NCBI RefSeq assembly: GCF_040054535.1
Contig: NC_090778.1
Span: 14,668,501 to 14,732,500 of the forward strand
Direction: 5' to 3'
Length of the DNA stretch: 64,000 nucleotides
Source of the DNA: Antennarius striatus
Taxonomy: Eukaryota; Chordata; Actinopteri; Lophiiformes; Antennariidae
Shown here: one piece after another, positions 12,401 through 23,342 of the stretch
How positions within the stretch are numbered: position 1 is the first letter of the stretch
Layout of the letters: every line of letters starts with the position of its first letter
Made by a program: the position numbers and the translations under genes
Notes under the pieces: model-generated
Databases searched by the model: none
Told to the model about the DNA's origin: nothing
The model's input: only the letters and a program-made list of their open reading frames with translations

Positions 12401-15033
12401 TTTTAAGACCAATTAAGTTTAAAGTGGGTTATTTCCGACGCCAAATAGTTAGTAAATACTGAGATCAGTCAGTCAGTCAAACTTTATAAATAGAATTGTT
12501 GAAAGTTCCTTATGTTTTGCTACGTAATCACCGGTGCTCCTACAGTCTGCTCTACCGTCTGAGAGCAGCTCAGTCAGAGCCGGGACTTCGGTGACGCCCC
12601 TTGACTACCGTTGTTAGGGGGCATAGACCCGAGTGCCTTGTGAGGGTGCTCCTCTGGTGGCGGAGTGTGGCATGACTGGCGGCCAGACTGCCGGATTTTT
12701 TTCAGCGATCATGTTTTTAACCAATATTAATATTAATCCATGTATAAGACGCACCGGATTATAAGGCGCACTACGGGTTTATGAGAAAATTTTAGGCTTT
12801 TAGGTACGCCTTATAGTGCGGAAAACACGGTACTGTGTATTACCTTTTAAATGTTCATCTGCTGCCTCATCACATCTCCTGAAATATGATGAGATGATGG
12901 TACTTATTCGGCAGAAGGAAGTCATCTCTATAGTATCTAAACTGTTTTCAACACTTGACGAACAACCTTTTTCTTAGTTATGTCACATTTTGTTCTTCTG
13001 TTGTCATTCAGTGCAAGCTTTCAGTAATTTACTAGTGTGATTAAAAAAAACTTTGGCAGTGATACTTTGGTTGTCGGTGTCTTCACAGATAAGCTTGTCA
13101 ATGATACACCTAAGATGACATCATCAGCCAGCCAGCCAGACCTGCTGGGTGGTTGGGACAGCTGGGCACCTGGCACCACTGCTGGTATGAGTGCTACCAC
13201 CAGTAAATCCAAATACACAAACACAGGTGGGTGAAGGAACAGTATGTGAGGGTTGCGGCTAACTAAACTATGGTTTACTTTTATGTATCCAGCCCAGCAC
13301 ATTCTGACTCACTTTATTATTGTTATTTTAGCTTCTGCTGTGCCGTTGATGTCAAAGGCCAAGTCTCAAACCTTTGATCCTTTTGCAGGCCTAGGAAACT
13401 TGGGATCCAATTTGCCAGGTAAGAAACCTGGTCATCTATCCAATATATGTAATATTGTCATTAATTGAGATATACTCTGAAATTAGTCATTCATACATTT
13501 ATTTAAAGTAAATTTTCCTCCAACATGATTCTTGCAGGATCCTCTGGTCCTTCTTTGAGCTCAAAGTCGTCTTCTTCCACTGCTAAGCCTCAAGCCCCAT
13601 CCTGGCAGTCTGGAATACCCACCTCAATCCAGAATAAACCTTGGATTCACAAGTCTGGATCTGGGCCTACACCCAAAGCATCCTCAGCATCTCAGTCTTC
13701 GAACAACAAACCTAACTACAATCTCAACTTCTCAAGTGTTATTGGTGGGAGAGAGGAGAGAGGAGTTCGTGGACCAGGATTTGGTAAGAGGACATGTCTG
13801 TCAGTGTAAAGAAAATTCAGCTGTATAAAATTGAAGATAATAAAAAGTTGACATGAATGGGTTCAAGTTCTTTATATTTGTGAAAACTCAGGGAATCCAG
13901 CTCAAGTGCAGAAATATGTCGGCTTGCATCTCATAGAATAAAAGTAAAAAGTAAAAAATAAAAATAAAATAAAAATTTTAGAATTTGTCCAATCTCCTCG
14001 CATCTTTTTGTCCCCAAAGCTTTTGTATCAGACCTTAATTTGGCTTCACTTTGTTGCAACACAGGCCCAAAGCCAAAGGTCAAGGAGGATGATTTTGAGG
14101 ACCTGCTGTCAACACAGGGCTTTGCCTCTAGGCCTGATAGGAAGGGACCAAGGACCATTGCTGAAATGAGGCGACAGGAGATCACAAAAGAAATGGATCC
14201 CCTGAAATTACAGGTAATAAAGGAAATGCATACGTGAAGAACTTGTTACAAACTGACAAAAACAGAACTCTCTTCATAATGGATTGTAGAGTGGAATCCA
14301 TGTGAACAGCTTTCAGTGTTTTAGGTGCTTAGGGGAATGTTTTAGATGCACTGAATACATTGTCTTTGTGCAATTTATTCATGCAAACTCGTGCAATATA
14401 TAATTTCATTGCAAATGTTTTTTTTTTTCTGAACTACTTAATCAGTCCTTTTTGTTACTTGCCAAAAAGGCTACGTTGATCGGTACAATATGGCTTCTTT
14501 TGGTAGGTGATATTCTAAGTGTTGCCTTGATAATTAGGCTTGAAATACTGACCAGTGTTTGTGCCATCATTCCTACTGAAAGTGGTAAATGTTTGTTTTA
14601 TTTACTTGTTACAGATTTTGGATTGGATTGAAGGGAAAGAGCGAAACATTCGAGCTCTGCTGTCAACTCTGAACACAGTGTTGTGGGAGGGTGAAACCCG
14701 CTGGAAGCCTGTCAGCATGGCTGACCTGGTGACGCCCGATCAGGTGAAGAAGTACTACAGGAAAGCCGTGCTGATCGTCCATCCTGATAAGGTACAGTAA
14801 TACATTCAGCACTTCCATTTAACCGGGGCGGGAATAAAATAAAGTTCCTTGAACATTTCAACTTTCAATTGTATGAATTATTTCTCTATCAATTAATTTT
14901 TAAAAAATCATTTATCTCAATCTTCCCACAGGCGACAGGAAAACCATATGAACAATATGCTAAGATGATCTTCATGGAGTTGAATGACGCTTGGTCAGAA
15001 TTCGAGAACCAGGGATCCAAAGCACTCTTCTAA
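443..15033 (+). CDS. dnajc6: Auxilin, DnaJ heat shock protein family (Hsp40) member C6
   Basis: Auxilin is the Hsc70 co-chaperone that strips clathrin from vesicles after endocytosis. Exons: 443-578, 1231-1348, 7247-7296, 7427-7575, 7809-7931, 8102-8235, 8615-8809, 8895-9012, 9119-9198, 9362-9555, 9748-9909, 10148-10311, 10447-10705, 10811-11005, 13089-13226, 13332-13418, 13538-13783, 14065-14213, 14615-14791, 14932-15033. The frame stays open through all 20, giving 991 residues; from memory the longest human form is about 970. Order: short N-terminus with DGYE-x-LQL; PTEN-like domain about residues 100-265 with HCLDGRA near 190, lacking the catalytic arginine of active phosphatases; C2 domain about 270-400; low-complexity clathrin/AP2-binding stretch with DLLG, NDLF and FDPF; C-terminal J domain with HPD at about 955-957. 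There is no upstream kinase domain, so this is auxilin and not GAK. The start at 443 is chosen because DGYE follows about 12 residues later, as in long human auxilin; the ATG at 1233 would give a shorter form. Upstream 5' UTR exons may lie outside the window. Confidence 0.95.
1645..3260 (-). mobile_element. Degenerate non-LTR retrotransposon (LINE), antisense in dnajc6 intron 2
   Basis: Read on the minus strand, this resembles the reverse-transcriptase-to-3'-end part of a LINE family very common in teleosts. Near 1690-1960 the decayed frames recall the C-terminal stretch with GH, GRPR and TRWRD-like blocks. Near 2490-3050 they recall more upstream RT-linked sequence. The element's 3' end falls at a short TCCATCCATC tandem run (about 1648-1668), as expected for a LINE that ends in a microsatellite. 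Frameshifts and stops are frequent, so it is dead. A second copy of the same family lies at 20.1-20.7 kb. The clade is not settled from sequence alone. Confidence 0.65.
5641..6288. repeat. Fold-back (palindromic) MITE-like insertion inside the Tc1 remnant
   Basis: The left arm 5641-5755 is roughly the inverted complement of 5974-6040 plus 6231-6285. Examples are GTCTAAGTCAAAGTTAAAAT on the left against its complement near 6285, and CAATTGTTG near 5755 against CAACAATTG near 5974. The right arm is split by a further insertion at about 6041-6230. Long imperfect arms around a short centre with no coding capacity fit a fold-back or MITE-type element. The family is not identified. Confidence 0.6.
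6041..6230. mobile_element. Short A-rich insertion (SINE-like) splitting the palindrome arm
   Basis: About 190 bases interrupt the right arm of the fold-back element. ACTTGT occurs on both sides of the insert, which looks like a target-site duplication. The insert has a CAGGCAAGGCAAGGAAAA segment and an AAAACA-rich tract. No tRNA-like A/B boxes were seen, so the class is uncertain. Confidence 0.4.
9557..9606 (-). mobile_element. 3' tail of a LINE/SINE beside the dnajc6 exon 10 donor
   Basis: AAGATAAGATA followed by CTTTATTGATCCCAAACTGG is the reverse of a tail seen again in the opposite orientation near 52923 (CCCAGTTTGGGATCAATAAA). Only the last roughly 45 bases of the element are present. 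It begins right at the GTAAG donor of dnajc6 exon 10 (exon end 9555), so part of the donor context may come from the element. Confidence 0.6.
11032..12835. mobile_element. Inverted-repeat DNA transposon with CTATAAGGCGCAC termini, dnajc6 intron 14
   Basis: The left end near 11032 reads CAGTATTTTCTGCACTATAA then GGCGCAC. The right end near 12835 is its inverted complement (CAGTACCGTGTTTTCCGCAC then TATAAGGCG). The subterminal motif ACCGGATTATAAGGCGCA is present near both ends (11119 and 12757). The interior has no intact transposase; the longest frame (12115-12462) matches nothing I know. The element is about 1.8 kb, of which about 470 bases are a nested insertion. The superfamily is not determined and no clean target duplication was found. 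Confidence 0.7.
11319..11787. mobile_element. Non-autonomous hAT-like MITE nested in the larger transposon
   Basis: The termini GGCCCCGTCCACACGA (left) and TCGTGTGGACGGGGCC (right) are inverted repeats. An 8-base direct repeat GATCACTT flanks the element at 11311-11318 and 11788-11795, the duplication length typical of hAT transposons. The subterminal parts are rich in GCGTTTT and TTTTTAAAAA runs. There is no coding capacity. The nearly intact ends and exact duplication suggest that it inserted after the host element. Confidence 0.8.
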
Positions 15034-15086
15034 AAAGCTAGGCCTAGCTCAAAGACCAGACCAGACTGAACTGGATTTGACCTAAC

Positions 15087-15092
15087 AATAAA
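15087..15092 (+). terminator. Candidate dnajc6 polyadenylation signal
   Basis: AATAAA lies 54 bases after the dnajc6 stop codon. Mammalian auxilin mRNAs have much longer 3' UTRs, and the AT-rich stretch to about 17.8 kb has no other gene, so this may be only a proximal site. Confidence 0.4.
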
Positions 15093-15548
15093 AAAACGGT
15101 CAGACAGGACAAAGCCCACATTGGGCCTTGAGAGGCACAGATCCTCTAAGAGGTGTATCATTCCTTTCACTCCCTTTATTCTTCTTTAATTTCATCTGTT
15201 TCTGTGGTCGAGGAAAAAAGACTGTAGTGCATATTCCTGCTGGTTTGTGTGGAGCCAGACAATGTGAGGTTCTTGAACTCACTGCCTACCTGTACTACTG
15301 CGTGGTGCTGCAAACATTGAGAGGGAGAAATAGGTGACAATCATAAGAAGATGATAAAATGGGAAGAAGAATCTGATGATGCAAAGACTTTTTGAAATCA
15401 TTCCAATATATTATCTTGAAACAGGTATTTAATGAACAATGCATTCGCCCTACATGAAGGAAATGCTGGTAAGTTTTAGCTGTGGCTGGTACGTTTGACT
15501 TTTCATGTCTGACACTTTTGCAAACAGCCAACAATTAAGCTGAGCGGT

Positions 15549-15566
15549 GGGGGGGGGGGGGGGGGG
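15549..15566. repeat. Poly-G run
   Basis: An uninterrupted G homopolymer of 18 bases. Such runs are prone to length error in assemblies. Confidence 0.9.
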
Positions 15567-15893
15567 ATGAACATGTCTATAAATTTTTAAGCATGCAGGC
15601 TAACATGTTTCACAACATCATTTGAATGTTATGTTTTTAAGCTTAGTTGCCTGAACATTGCTGATGAATGTTGGAACATACCAGCCACAGCAAATAATGG
15701 ACCCCTGCCTCTGAAGCAGGAGCTGATTTAACCCTTCCCTGGATTTTGAATCCATGAAGACCTTTCGGTCAGACCTATTAATACTTAGAAATTGTGGGAA
15801 CAGTACGAGAGTTTGCTCTTGAGCCATTTCCTCGCCAGAAAGACTTTTGCCTGTGGAACACTACTAGTGCTGCATCTACAATCACCATTACTG

Positions 15894-15894
<1 letters not shown>

Positions 15895-15941
<47 letters not shown>
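15895..15941. repeat. (CA)n microsatellite
   Basis: A pure CA dinucleotide tract of about 46 bases, probably in the dnajc6 3' UTR or just beyond it. Confidence 0.95.
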
Positions 15942-15943
<2 letters not shown>

Positions 15944-18698
15944 CAGATTACAGGTAATGTTCAACCTACATCCTGAAATTCTCTCTTCCAACAAATGAGC
16001 TTAAATTGTGAACCTTGTGCAAACACAACAAGTAGTTTGTTGTTTTTGAAGTGCTCTTTTTTAATCCCATCCACTCAGGCTGTACTGTGTAACTGCATGC
16101 TGTCACAAACACCACACCTGTAAACATGGGAGGTGGGTGTGTGTGTCTCATCAATCAGGGTAGACCAAGTGGATGGGGGAGCTTTTTTATTGAAGTGCTC
16201 TTTTTCTTGTAGCAGAGATGTGGAGACTATCTGGCTTCAGCACTCTCATAGCTCCATCGTCATTCCCTTAATTAACCTTCTTCGTCTTTGTACGCCCCAA
16301 ACACACACCAAGCCCCGGACATATGTCAGCATTTTCATCTGTGCTAAAAACATCAAAAAGTGAAGGAATGAACAGAGAATGTGGTGACTAAATGCAGTCT
16401 CTCCTCATCTTTTTTTTCATGCATTTTCATGCTTTCATGCTTTCTGAGCTTTCAGTGCTTTTGTTGTCTTAAAATCATGGCAATTTAAATATAGAAATAT
16501 CATCTATTAAGTGACTTTGTTAAGATGACCTTTTCATGATGACCGTTTCCTTTTTTTTTATGACACGAGTATGAATGGGTTTTTTTTTTTTTAATTCTGC
16601 TTTTTTTTAAATTTCACATTTACCTCACGGACCAATCCAATCACTAGTTTTTTTATTTATTCTTTTTTTTTTGAGAGTCAGGGGTTGTGATGACATGTAT
16701 TGATACTTAGTAACAGCACAAAGGAAAAAATCAGATAATATATTAAGCAGAATGTGATGGATGGAGCAGTTGTTGCTGGACCACAGTGAGCCTCTTCGTT
16801 GCTGTTTTCATTCCAAAGCATTGATTATAAATACGAATGTCCTTTTACAAATATATATATATCCTCTCTGTTGTTAAGTTGTTGTTGAGCTGCTTGTGTG
16901 TCAGTTTAGTCTGTTCTTTGGTTGTTACTTTGTTTTTTCTCTTCAAGCTGACCTGAGCTTGTTGCTTCTATTTTGCATTTTGACATTTTGTTAAAATTCC
17001 AATGCAATGGGCCAGTAAAGCTTAGTAAGAAAAAAAATACACTGATGCTGGAAATTCAGTTGAAACTCTTCGTCAGTATGATGATAGTGTCAACAGGGAG
17101 TATTGCAAAACCACACATTAGCAGTGTTTGCTGTACCAAATTACATACTAATATGAATGTACATTACATTGCAATTAAAATGTTTTAATCTGTTTTCCTC
17201 CTTTCGGTTCTGCTTTTAACCATCTTCAGGTGCCATTTTCTTTTAGACAAATGAGTGATTCTTTGAATAAGTGACGACTTTTAAAATCAGTTAATTGAAT
17301 GAATAGTGCCAAACCAGCGGATGCTACCACAATTTAATGTTATCAGTGTCTTAAAAGAAGAAAAAAGTTTGGTCTCAATGATGGGTAACTTAAGAGCCTT
17401 CTTAATTCTAGACCTATTTTCCTATGAATAGCATAGTTCAAAATATCTAACTGGACAGACAATCTGATGGGTTTAAATGAAGAGTTTTGGCGAGTTACTG
17501 TATATTCCATATTTAAGGTCAACTGACATTTTTGTAATTTTTTTTCTCATTTTGATGCCAATTCCTAATCTTTTCCTAGTTTGGTCTTTGCCTCATTCAG
17601 CTACAGTCACAATTGAATATAAAACAAAAACCAAACAATCTCAATTATAATTCCCAGGAGTAAGATAATACGCAGTATCTTACTTTGGAATTGTTATAAT
17701 TGCCAATGTTAAAACACTGGAAAGTCCGTATCATTATTATGTATCCCCCTGTCTGTTTTCCATGGACAAACTGGGTCATAAAAACTCAAAAAGTCTTTAT
17801 AATGATGAGTTACAGCTTTATTTCAAAGTTGGATCAAGTTAGCCAATGACAATATTACTGTAAATCACAAGTCAGTTCCCCTGCAGATTTGGAAAAAACA
17901 ACAACTAGCACAACATATGGTCTATAAAAAGGAATTAAAAAAGTGACCTGTTTCCCATTTCCCAGTGGCTGTAGAATTTAAAAATGTGTTTTAATATCAC
18001 CCTCTCCTGAGAATTGGCACTTGATGGAGACTGAGAGAAAACTGGTGGACAGAGAAGAGGACCAAAATGAAGGCAAAGAAGGAAGTACCTAAATGTGTAA
18101 CACTGATAATAAAAAGAGCCTGACAAACAAAAATGACCTTGCCTCTCCCACCTCTGTGAACACAGACTCCCAAACCTTACCAGTGTGTAAGGAGTGATAC
18201 AACAATGCTTCGATACATCAGGCACTGCTACTTACTGTAAGAAAATCATCCCTCCGCAATTTTGCTTGTACTTTTAATGCTAATTTTAGTGTCTTTGGGG
18301 ACAAAATAGTCACAATATGTATTAGTTTACACACACACATGACAACAGACTATTGTGCTTCTTTGAATGTAACGGTGTTGGCATGTTCACATCTGAGTTG
18401 GAGTCTTAACAGGAACAAGGGCCAGAAAGGCACTGAGAAGTGTAATGTCTTTGATTGCCTGGTAGTTTTGTTGTAAGACCAAAAACAACAATGAAAGAAA
18501 AAGTCAGTTTGTGGTCCTCCTCTAAAGGTTCAAGTCCGCCAGTTGAACAAAGGGGGAAACTGAAAGAGAGGAAGACAGGTCTAGTTAGTGGCTGCTGGAA
18601 GTAGTGTGAAGTAACACATTAGAACGGTAACAACAGGAACAGAGAATAACTAAAAAGCTTATGAAGATTAAATGTCTTCCAACCTGTGTGATGTGTGT

Positions 18699-21600
18699 CT
18701 AGCTCTCAATGGAGACCTGTACAACGTGTCCGTTCACCGATGTCTCAGCTAGCATTTCCACAGACTCTACAGCTTGCTGCGTCTGACATGGCATGTCACA
18801 GATTTCTGGCTTAGGCTCTTCTGCACATTTTTGCTCAGGAGTGACCTGCTGGAGATGATAGAAGGGTAGAGAGGAGTTTAGGAGAGAGAAGATAATGCAA
18901 ATTAAAAAACAACAACCTCCAGCCGTAGTACTCACAATGACCATTTCCTCTGCGGGGGCAGCAGCAGGGGCGTTCTCAGTGGGCAGCAGAGCAGTAGAAT
19001 CTGACTGGGAGCCTAGGACATTGCTGACTTCTACAATTTCCTAATTTGGGAAGTAAAGAGGTGTACCATTTTAAAAAGCTGACCATCAAAAATGGAATCA
19101 TGGTTTTTAAAAAATGCTGTTTGGGCTTTGAGTTAATAAGTTGCATCATCGTGATTTTTTGATTTTAGTCAAATTGTTACTGTTATGTCAAAAAGTGAAC
19201 AGTAACACACTATTAGGTTCTCACATTTACTGCATTACCTCAAATCAAAAATACACCATTTGTGCTGTGCACTTTATTAAAAAAAAAACTTCAAACATCA
19301 ATGTTATCAAAACTTAGAGAAGGTGAATAATATTGAACTATAATATTGTGACATATAAACAGGCATACTCTTCTCACTATTTTTGAATGACAGTCTCTGC
19401 GTTGTTGCTTTTTCGATGACACATTTAATGAAAGCATAATTTCTCATGCTTAAAATGTTGTCCATTCACTTCATAAGCTGTATTGTGCAATAATAAATAA
19501 TTTTATGATTCTCACCGGCTTGATAGCAGCACACTCAGAAATGGCGACCTCCACTGCTGAGGCAGATTCTGTCACTACAAAGTCATCAACCAGGCTGTCA
19601 GCAATGTCCTTGTTGGCAGGACGCTGGAGAGAGACAGAGATTAAGAATGAGTGTGAAGACTTTCCAGATACCAACACCCATGTATGGAATGACATACTCC
19701 CAATACAATCCCAAATACAAGTAAGCACATTTATTTGAAGAGTTTTTAATCAATTATACGTGGAACAGCTTGGCAACATAAATAATACTAATATTTGTAC
19801 AATTAATTACAGTAGGAACAATTTCAACCACTCCTGACTTCTGAGTAATAAAAATAGTCCTTTCTCTCAATTGCCACTCTATTTTGGTGGATGTCTTTAA
19901 ATACCTGAGTGATCCTCTGACATACAGAATATTGTATGGGGTTTTTTGCGAGCCACCCCCACTTAGTGGCTGTTTGATGGGTGTCTTCCCATCAAACCAA
20001 AAGTTTGCTTTACTATACATTTGGGTATAGCAAAGCGCATCAAACTTTCTCAGTCTTTGGATTGGATGCTGCAAAAGGGCCGTCAATACTCACATGGGCA
20101 ATGTAGTCTGACCTGCTGGGGCAGGTTAACCATTGTTAACGAAGGCTATTGAGCTAAAGGAGGAGTCCCACATTTAAGAGTGAGGGACTGCTGACAAGTA
20201 CCAACTGCTAGAGCAGAGTTCAGCGTTTGCTGTGGCTGACACCAAAATGTGGGTGTGGGAGGAGTCTGTGGTGGTGGTTCCCCTTTAAGGGAAGCACCAG
20301 AGAGTGTATTCCAACTATCAGGATCACACTTCTCAGCCTCCTTGGGACGGTCTATGCCAAAGTATTGGAGAAAAGGATCTGTCCATTAGTCAAACCTCAG
20401 GATACAGGAGGAACCATGTGGTTTGCATCCTGGCCTTGGTTGAGGCTGCCCTTGGTCACCACTCTAGGTCCAGTTCAGAGGATATCCACTTTTCGTGGCT
20501 CCTGCAGATCAGGAGTAGACAGTTGAGGTGGTTTGTGCATTTGGTTAGGTCTCACTAAACCCTGGGATATCCAGGAGGCACTGTAGGAATTATATCCATC
20601 AGATGGCTTGGGAGTGCCTTGGTGTAACCCCAGAACAGCCGGACTAGGTGACTGAGGAAAGGGAAGTTTCCTCTGTAACTCTAACCCAGATGTGTGAAAT
20701 AAAACGACTGAATGAAAATGAAAAGAATAAAGTCATTCAAAATGTAGATTAAACTACAGTTTTAGGGTTTTACCTCTTTGTCTTCAGTTACATGATTTTC
20801 GGGCTCTTCTGCAGGAGCCACAGGAATGGTGAAAGGTACCTGGAGAACCCACACATTCAAAAATGACACGTGCAAATATGTTAAATTTCAGCTTCTGAAG
20901 TTACCTGTCGATTAACAACTGGGAAACAAGCAGTGATCCCATTGGCTAAACTAAAAAGGAAAATATGCTACTTGATTGGGAAAACAGAAATAATGCTCAC
21001 CTCTGGGCTTTCAATAGATTGAACAACGGCCTCCTGCAGTACATAAAACAAATAGCAGGTCAGAGTACGCAAATAGTCTGTTGCTATGACCTTTACATTT
21101 AAAGGAAATAGTAATGGAAATAACATCACTGAAGTCACTAAAGAAGCTCTAAATATGCCCACATGCTTGACAACCGAACCCAAAACAATCTCATCTTCAT
21201 CAATCATCCTGTCCAATCATCTCATCACTCATCACAGATGGTAAAAGGAGAAGGCTTTATGATACTCAGAAAAGCATTTATAGGAACACCAGTGAATGAA
21301 AAAGAAATGATGGGGGTTTCACATCAACAGAATAACCTTTTCTGAGCTAAACGATACAACAAGCATGCAATTAAAACAAGATGCAAACCCAAAAACTTTT
21401 CAAAGTGCACTCTACATTATTTTTGTCTTTGGTAGAAAGTAAAAAAAGACTGTTCAGCAGAAAAAGGAAAATATTGTAATTAAGGTAGCACCTCTGTCGT
21501 AAAGGGCGCAGCAGGGATATCTGGTGCTTCTTCAGCCAATGGTTCTGCTTCAGTATCTTCTTCGGAGGCTACAGGACTAAAGACTTCATTCACCTGTTCT

Positions 21601-23266
21601 GGCTCATGTACCTCTGTGACATCTGTTTCTACCGTGTGTTCTGTAGCCCCCTTATCTGCTGCAGGTTCTGCTTCATTAGAGTCTTGTTCATTCAGCCGTG
21701 CTTCTACAACTGGGTCTTCTGTAGCTTCTGTGATGGACTCCTCCACTGATTCTCCCACTGATTCTGTAACCACCTCATTCGCTGCAGGTTCGGTTTCATG
21801 AGAATCTTGTTCACACATCTGTGCTTCTACAAGTGGTACTTCTGTAGTTTCAGTGACGGCGTCTTCATCCGATTGCTTACTCTTTTGTGCTTCTACCTTC
21901 TGTTTTTCAGCAGTTTCTGTATCGAGCATTTCTACGCCAGCCTCAGCGGCCGCATCTCCGTCCATCAAGGCATCAGATGCCGCTTCAGTCTCTGGCTTGC
22001 AGCCATTACTCGTCTTCTCATGCAAAATCAACACAGCACACATTAAATCAGCATGCAACATGCGATGAGAGAACAGACAGACAGCAACTCATCCTTTTGA
22101 ATTTTTGATTGATCTGGTCAAACATAAATATAACCAAATGGAAAATACACACAAAATCACAATGACCTATGTCATGCATGATCAAGACATTACTGTGTAA
22201 TGATGTAACTATGATATCGAACCATGCTGTCCTTAAGGAAGTCAATGTTACCTGCTCAGTCTCTGTTGTTACAATTGTAGTCTTCGTCGTGTGAATCTGA
22301 AAAATAGACAAAAGACCAAGCAAGTTCATAAACTGATCAATAGATACAGGGACAGATGGAAAAGAAATATTAATAATATATGCCAGTACCTAGCTGTGTC
22401 CTTCATGAAGACTAGTTGCCTAATTGTCACTTTATAAGACCTAATGTCACATTTAAATCCTGTTAACTGCACTTTTTATGTTGTAGTTATTTCATGAAAC
22501 TGAACACAAGCCTGTTTCTTAGTTTCTCTGGAATTACTTTGACTAAGAAAGCCACTAAGTTGTGTATTATATAAGAGAAAGTGGTCTGAAGAAAAGTGTG
22601 GTTGTTATTCACAAGGTGTGAAACTTATGCCAGAGAAACTTTTGCATTGAATGAGTTGTCTTTTGTTCAGTTACTGCTGCTACAAACTTAAAAACAAAAG
22701 TGGAAACTGTGAGTAACCAGAGTTTCATGTAACCTGTCTTTTCATTGACTGTTAGGGTATGACGCATGAGTCGCAGGTTTGACAACTTTAAAGGAGTGTT
22801 TTATACGCAATTAATGGGTTATACTTTAAACAAGGGTGGACTCATTATCCTGAATACCTGCAAATCAGTTAGATTATGAGAACCTAATGGAACATTTCTA
22901 CATCAATGGTTTTGTAAAAGATAAAGATCTTCAGTGCAATTGCAGTTCTATATGAAATATTTACATAGAATTAAAAATATTTTTATGCATATACTGTATG
23001 ACTTTACAACTTCAATAAAGTAACCTGTATTATATTTGAAAATTTGAACAGAGTCATGCACTGTACTCAGTGTCACAAAACTACCATGGAGAAAGAATGT
23101 ACCACTTAAGTCGTTCTGCTTTCCTCTATCCTTCAGCGTGCAACTGCACCGGTTTCACTGCACAATGTTATTCCAATAATAACACTATCCTATTTTTCAA
23201 GATATTGCACTCTATTTGCTCTGCAATAAGCTGCTCAAAAATCACAGTAAATGTAACAGAAAAGGG

Positions 23267-23342
<76 letters not shown>

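Larger units (their letters stand above)
15093..18690. other. Gap between the convergent ends of dnajc6 and the 18.7 kb gene
   Basis: I see no coding exons with supported splice sites. The stretch holds a G homopolymer (15549-15566), a CA microsatellite (15895-15941), T-rich runs and, on the minus strand, an AATAAA near 17817 that could end the neighbouring minus-strand gene. Much of 15.1-17.2 kb may be dnajc6 3' UTR. Confidence 0.5.

Noticed and set aside
12115-12462. 115-codon frame in the outer transposon of dnajc6 intron 14
   Set aside because: It lies within the element, has no transposase motif and no splice link to dnajc6 exons.
443-15033. Assignment of the first gene to GAK instead of dnajc6
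   Set aside because: No kinase exons are seen upstream of the PTEN-like domain, and the N-terminal DGYE and [11 protein letters not shown] blocks are auxilin-specific. The window starts only 442 bases upstream, so this rests on those motifs.
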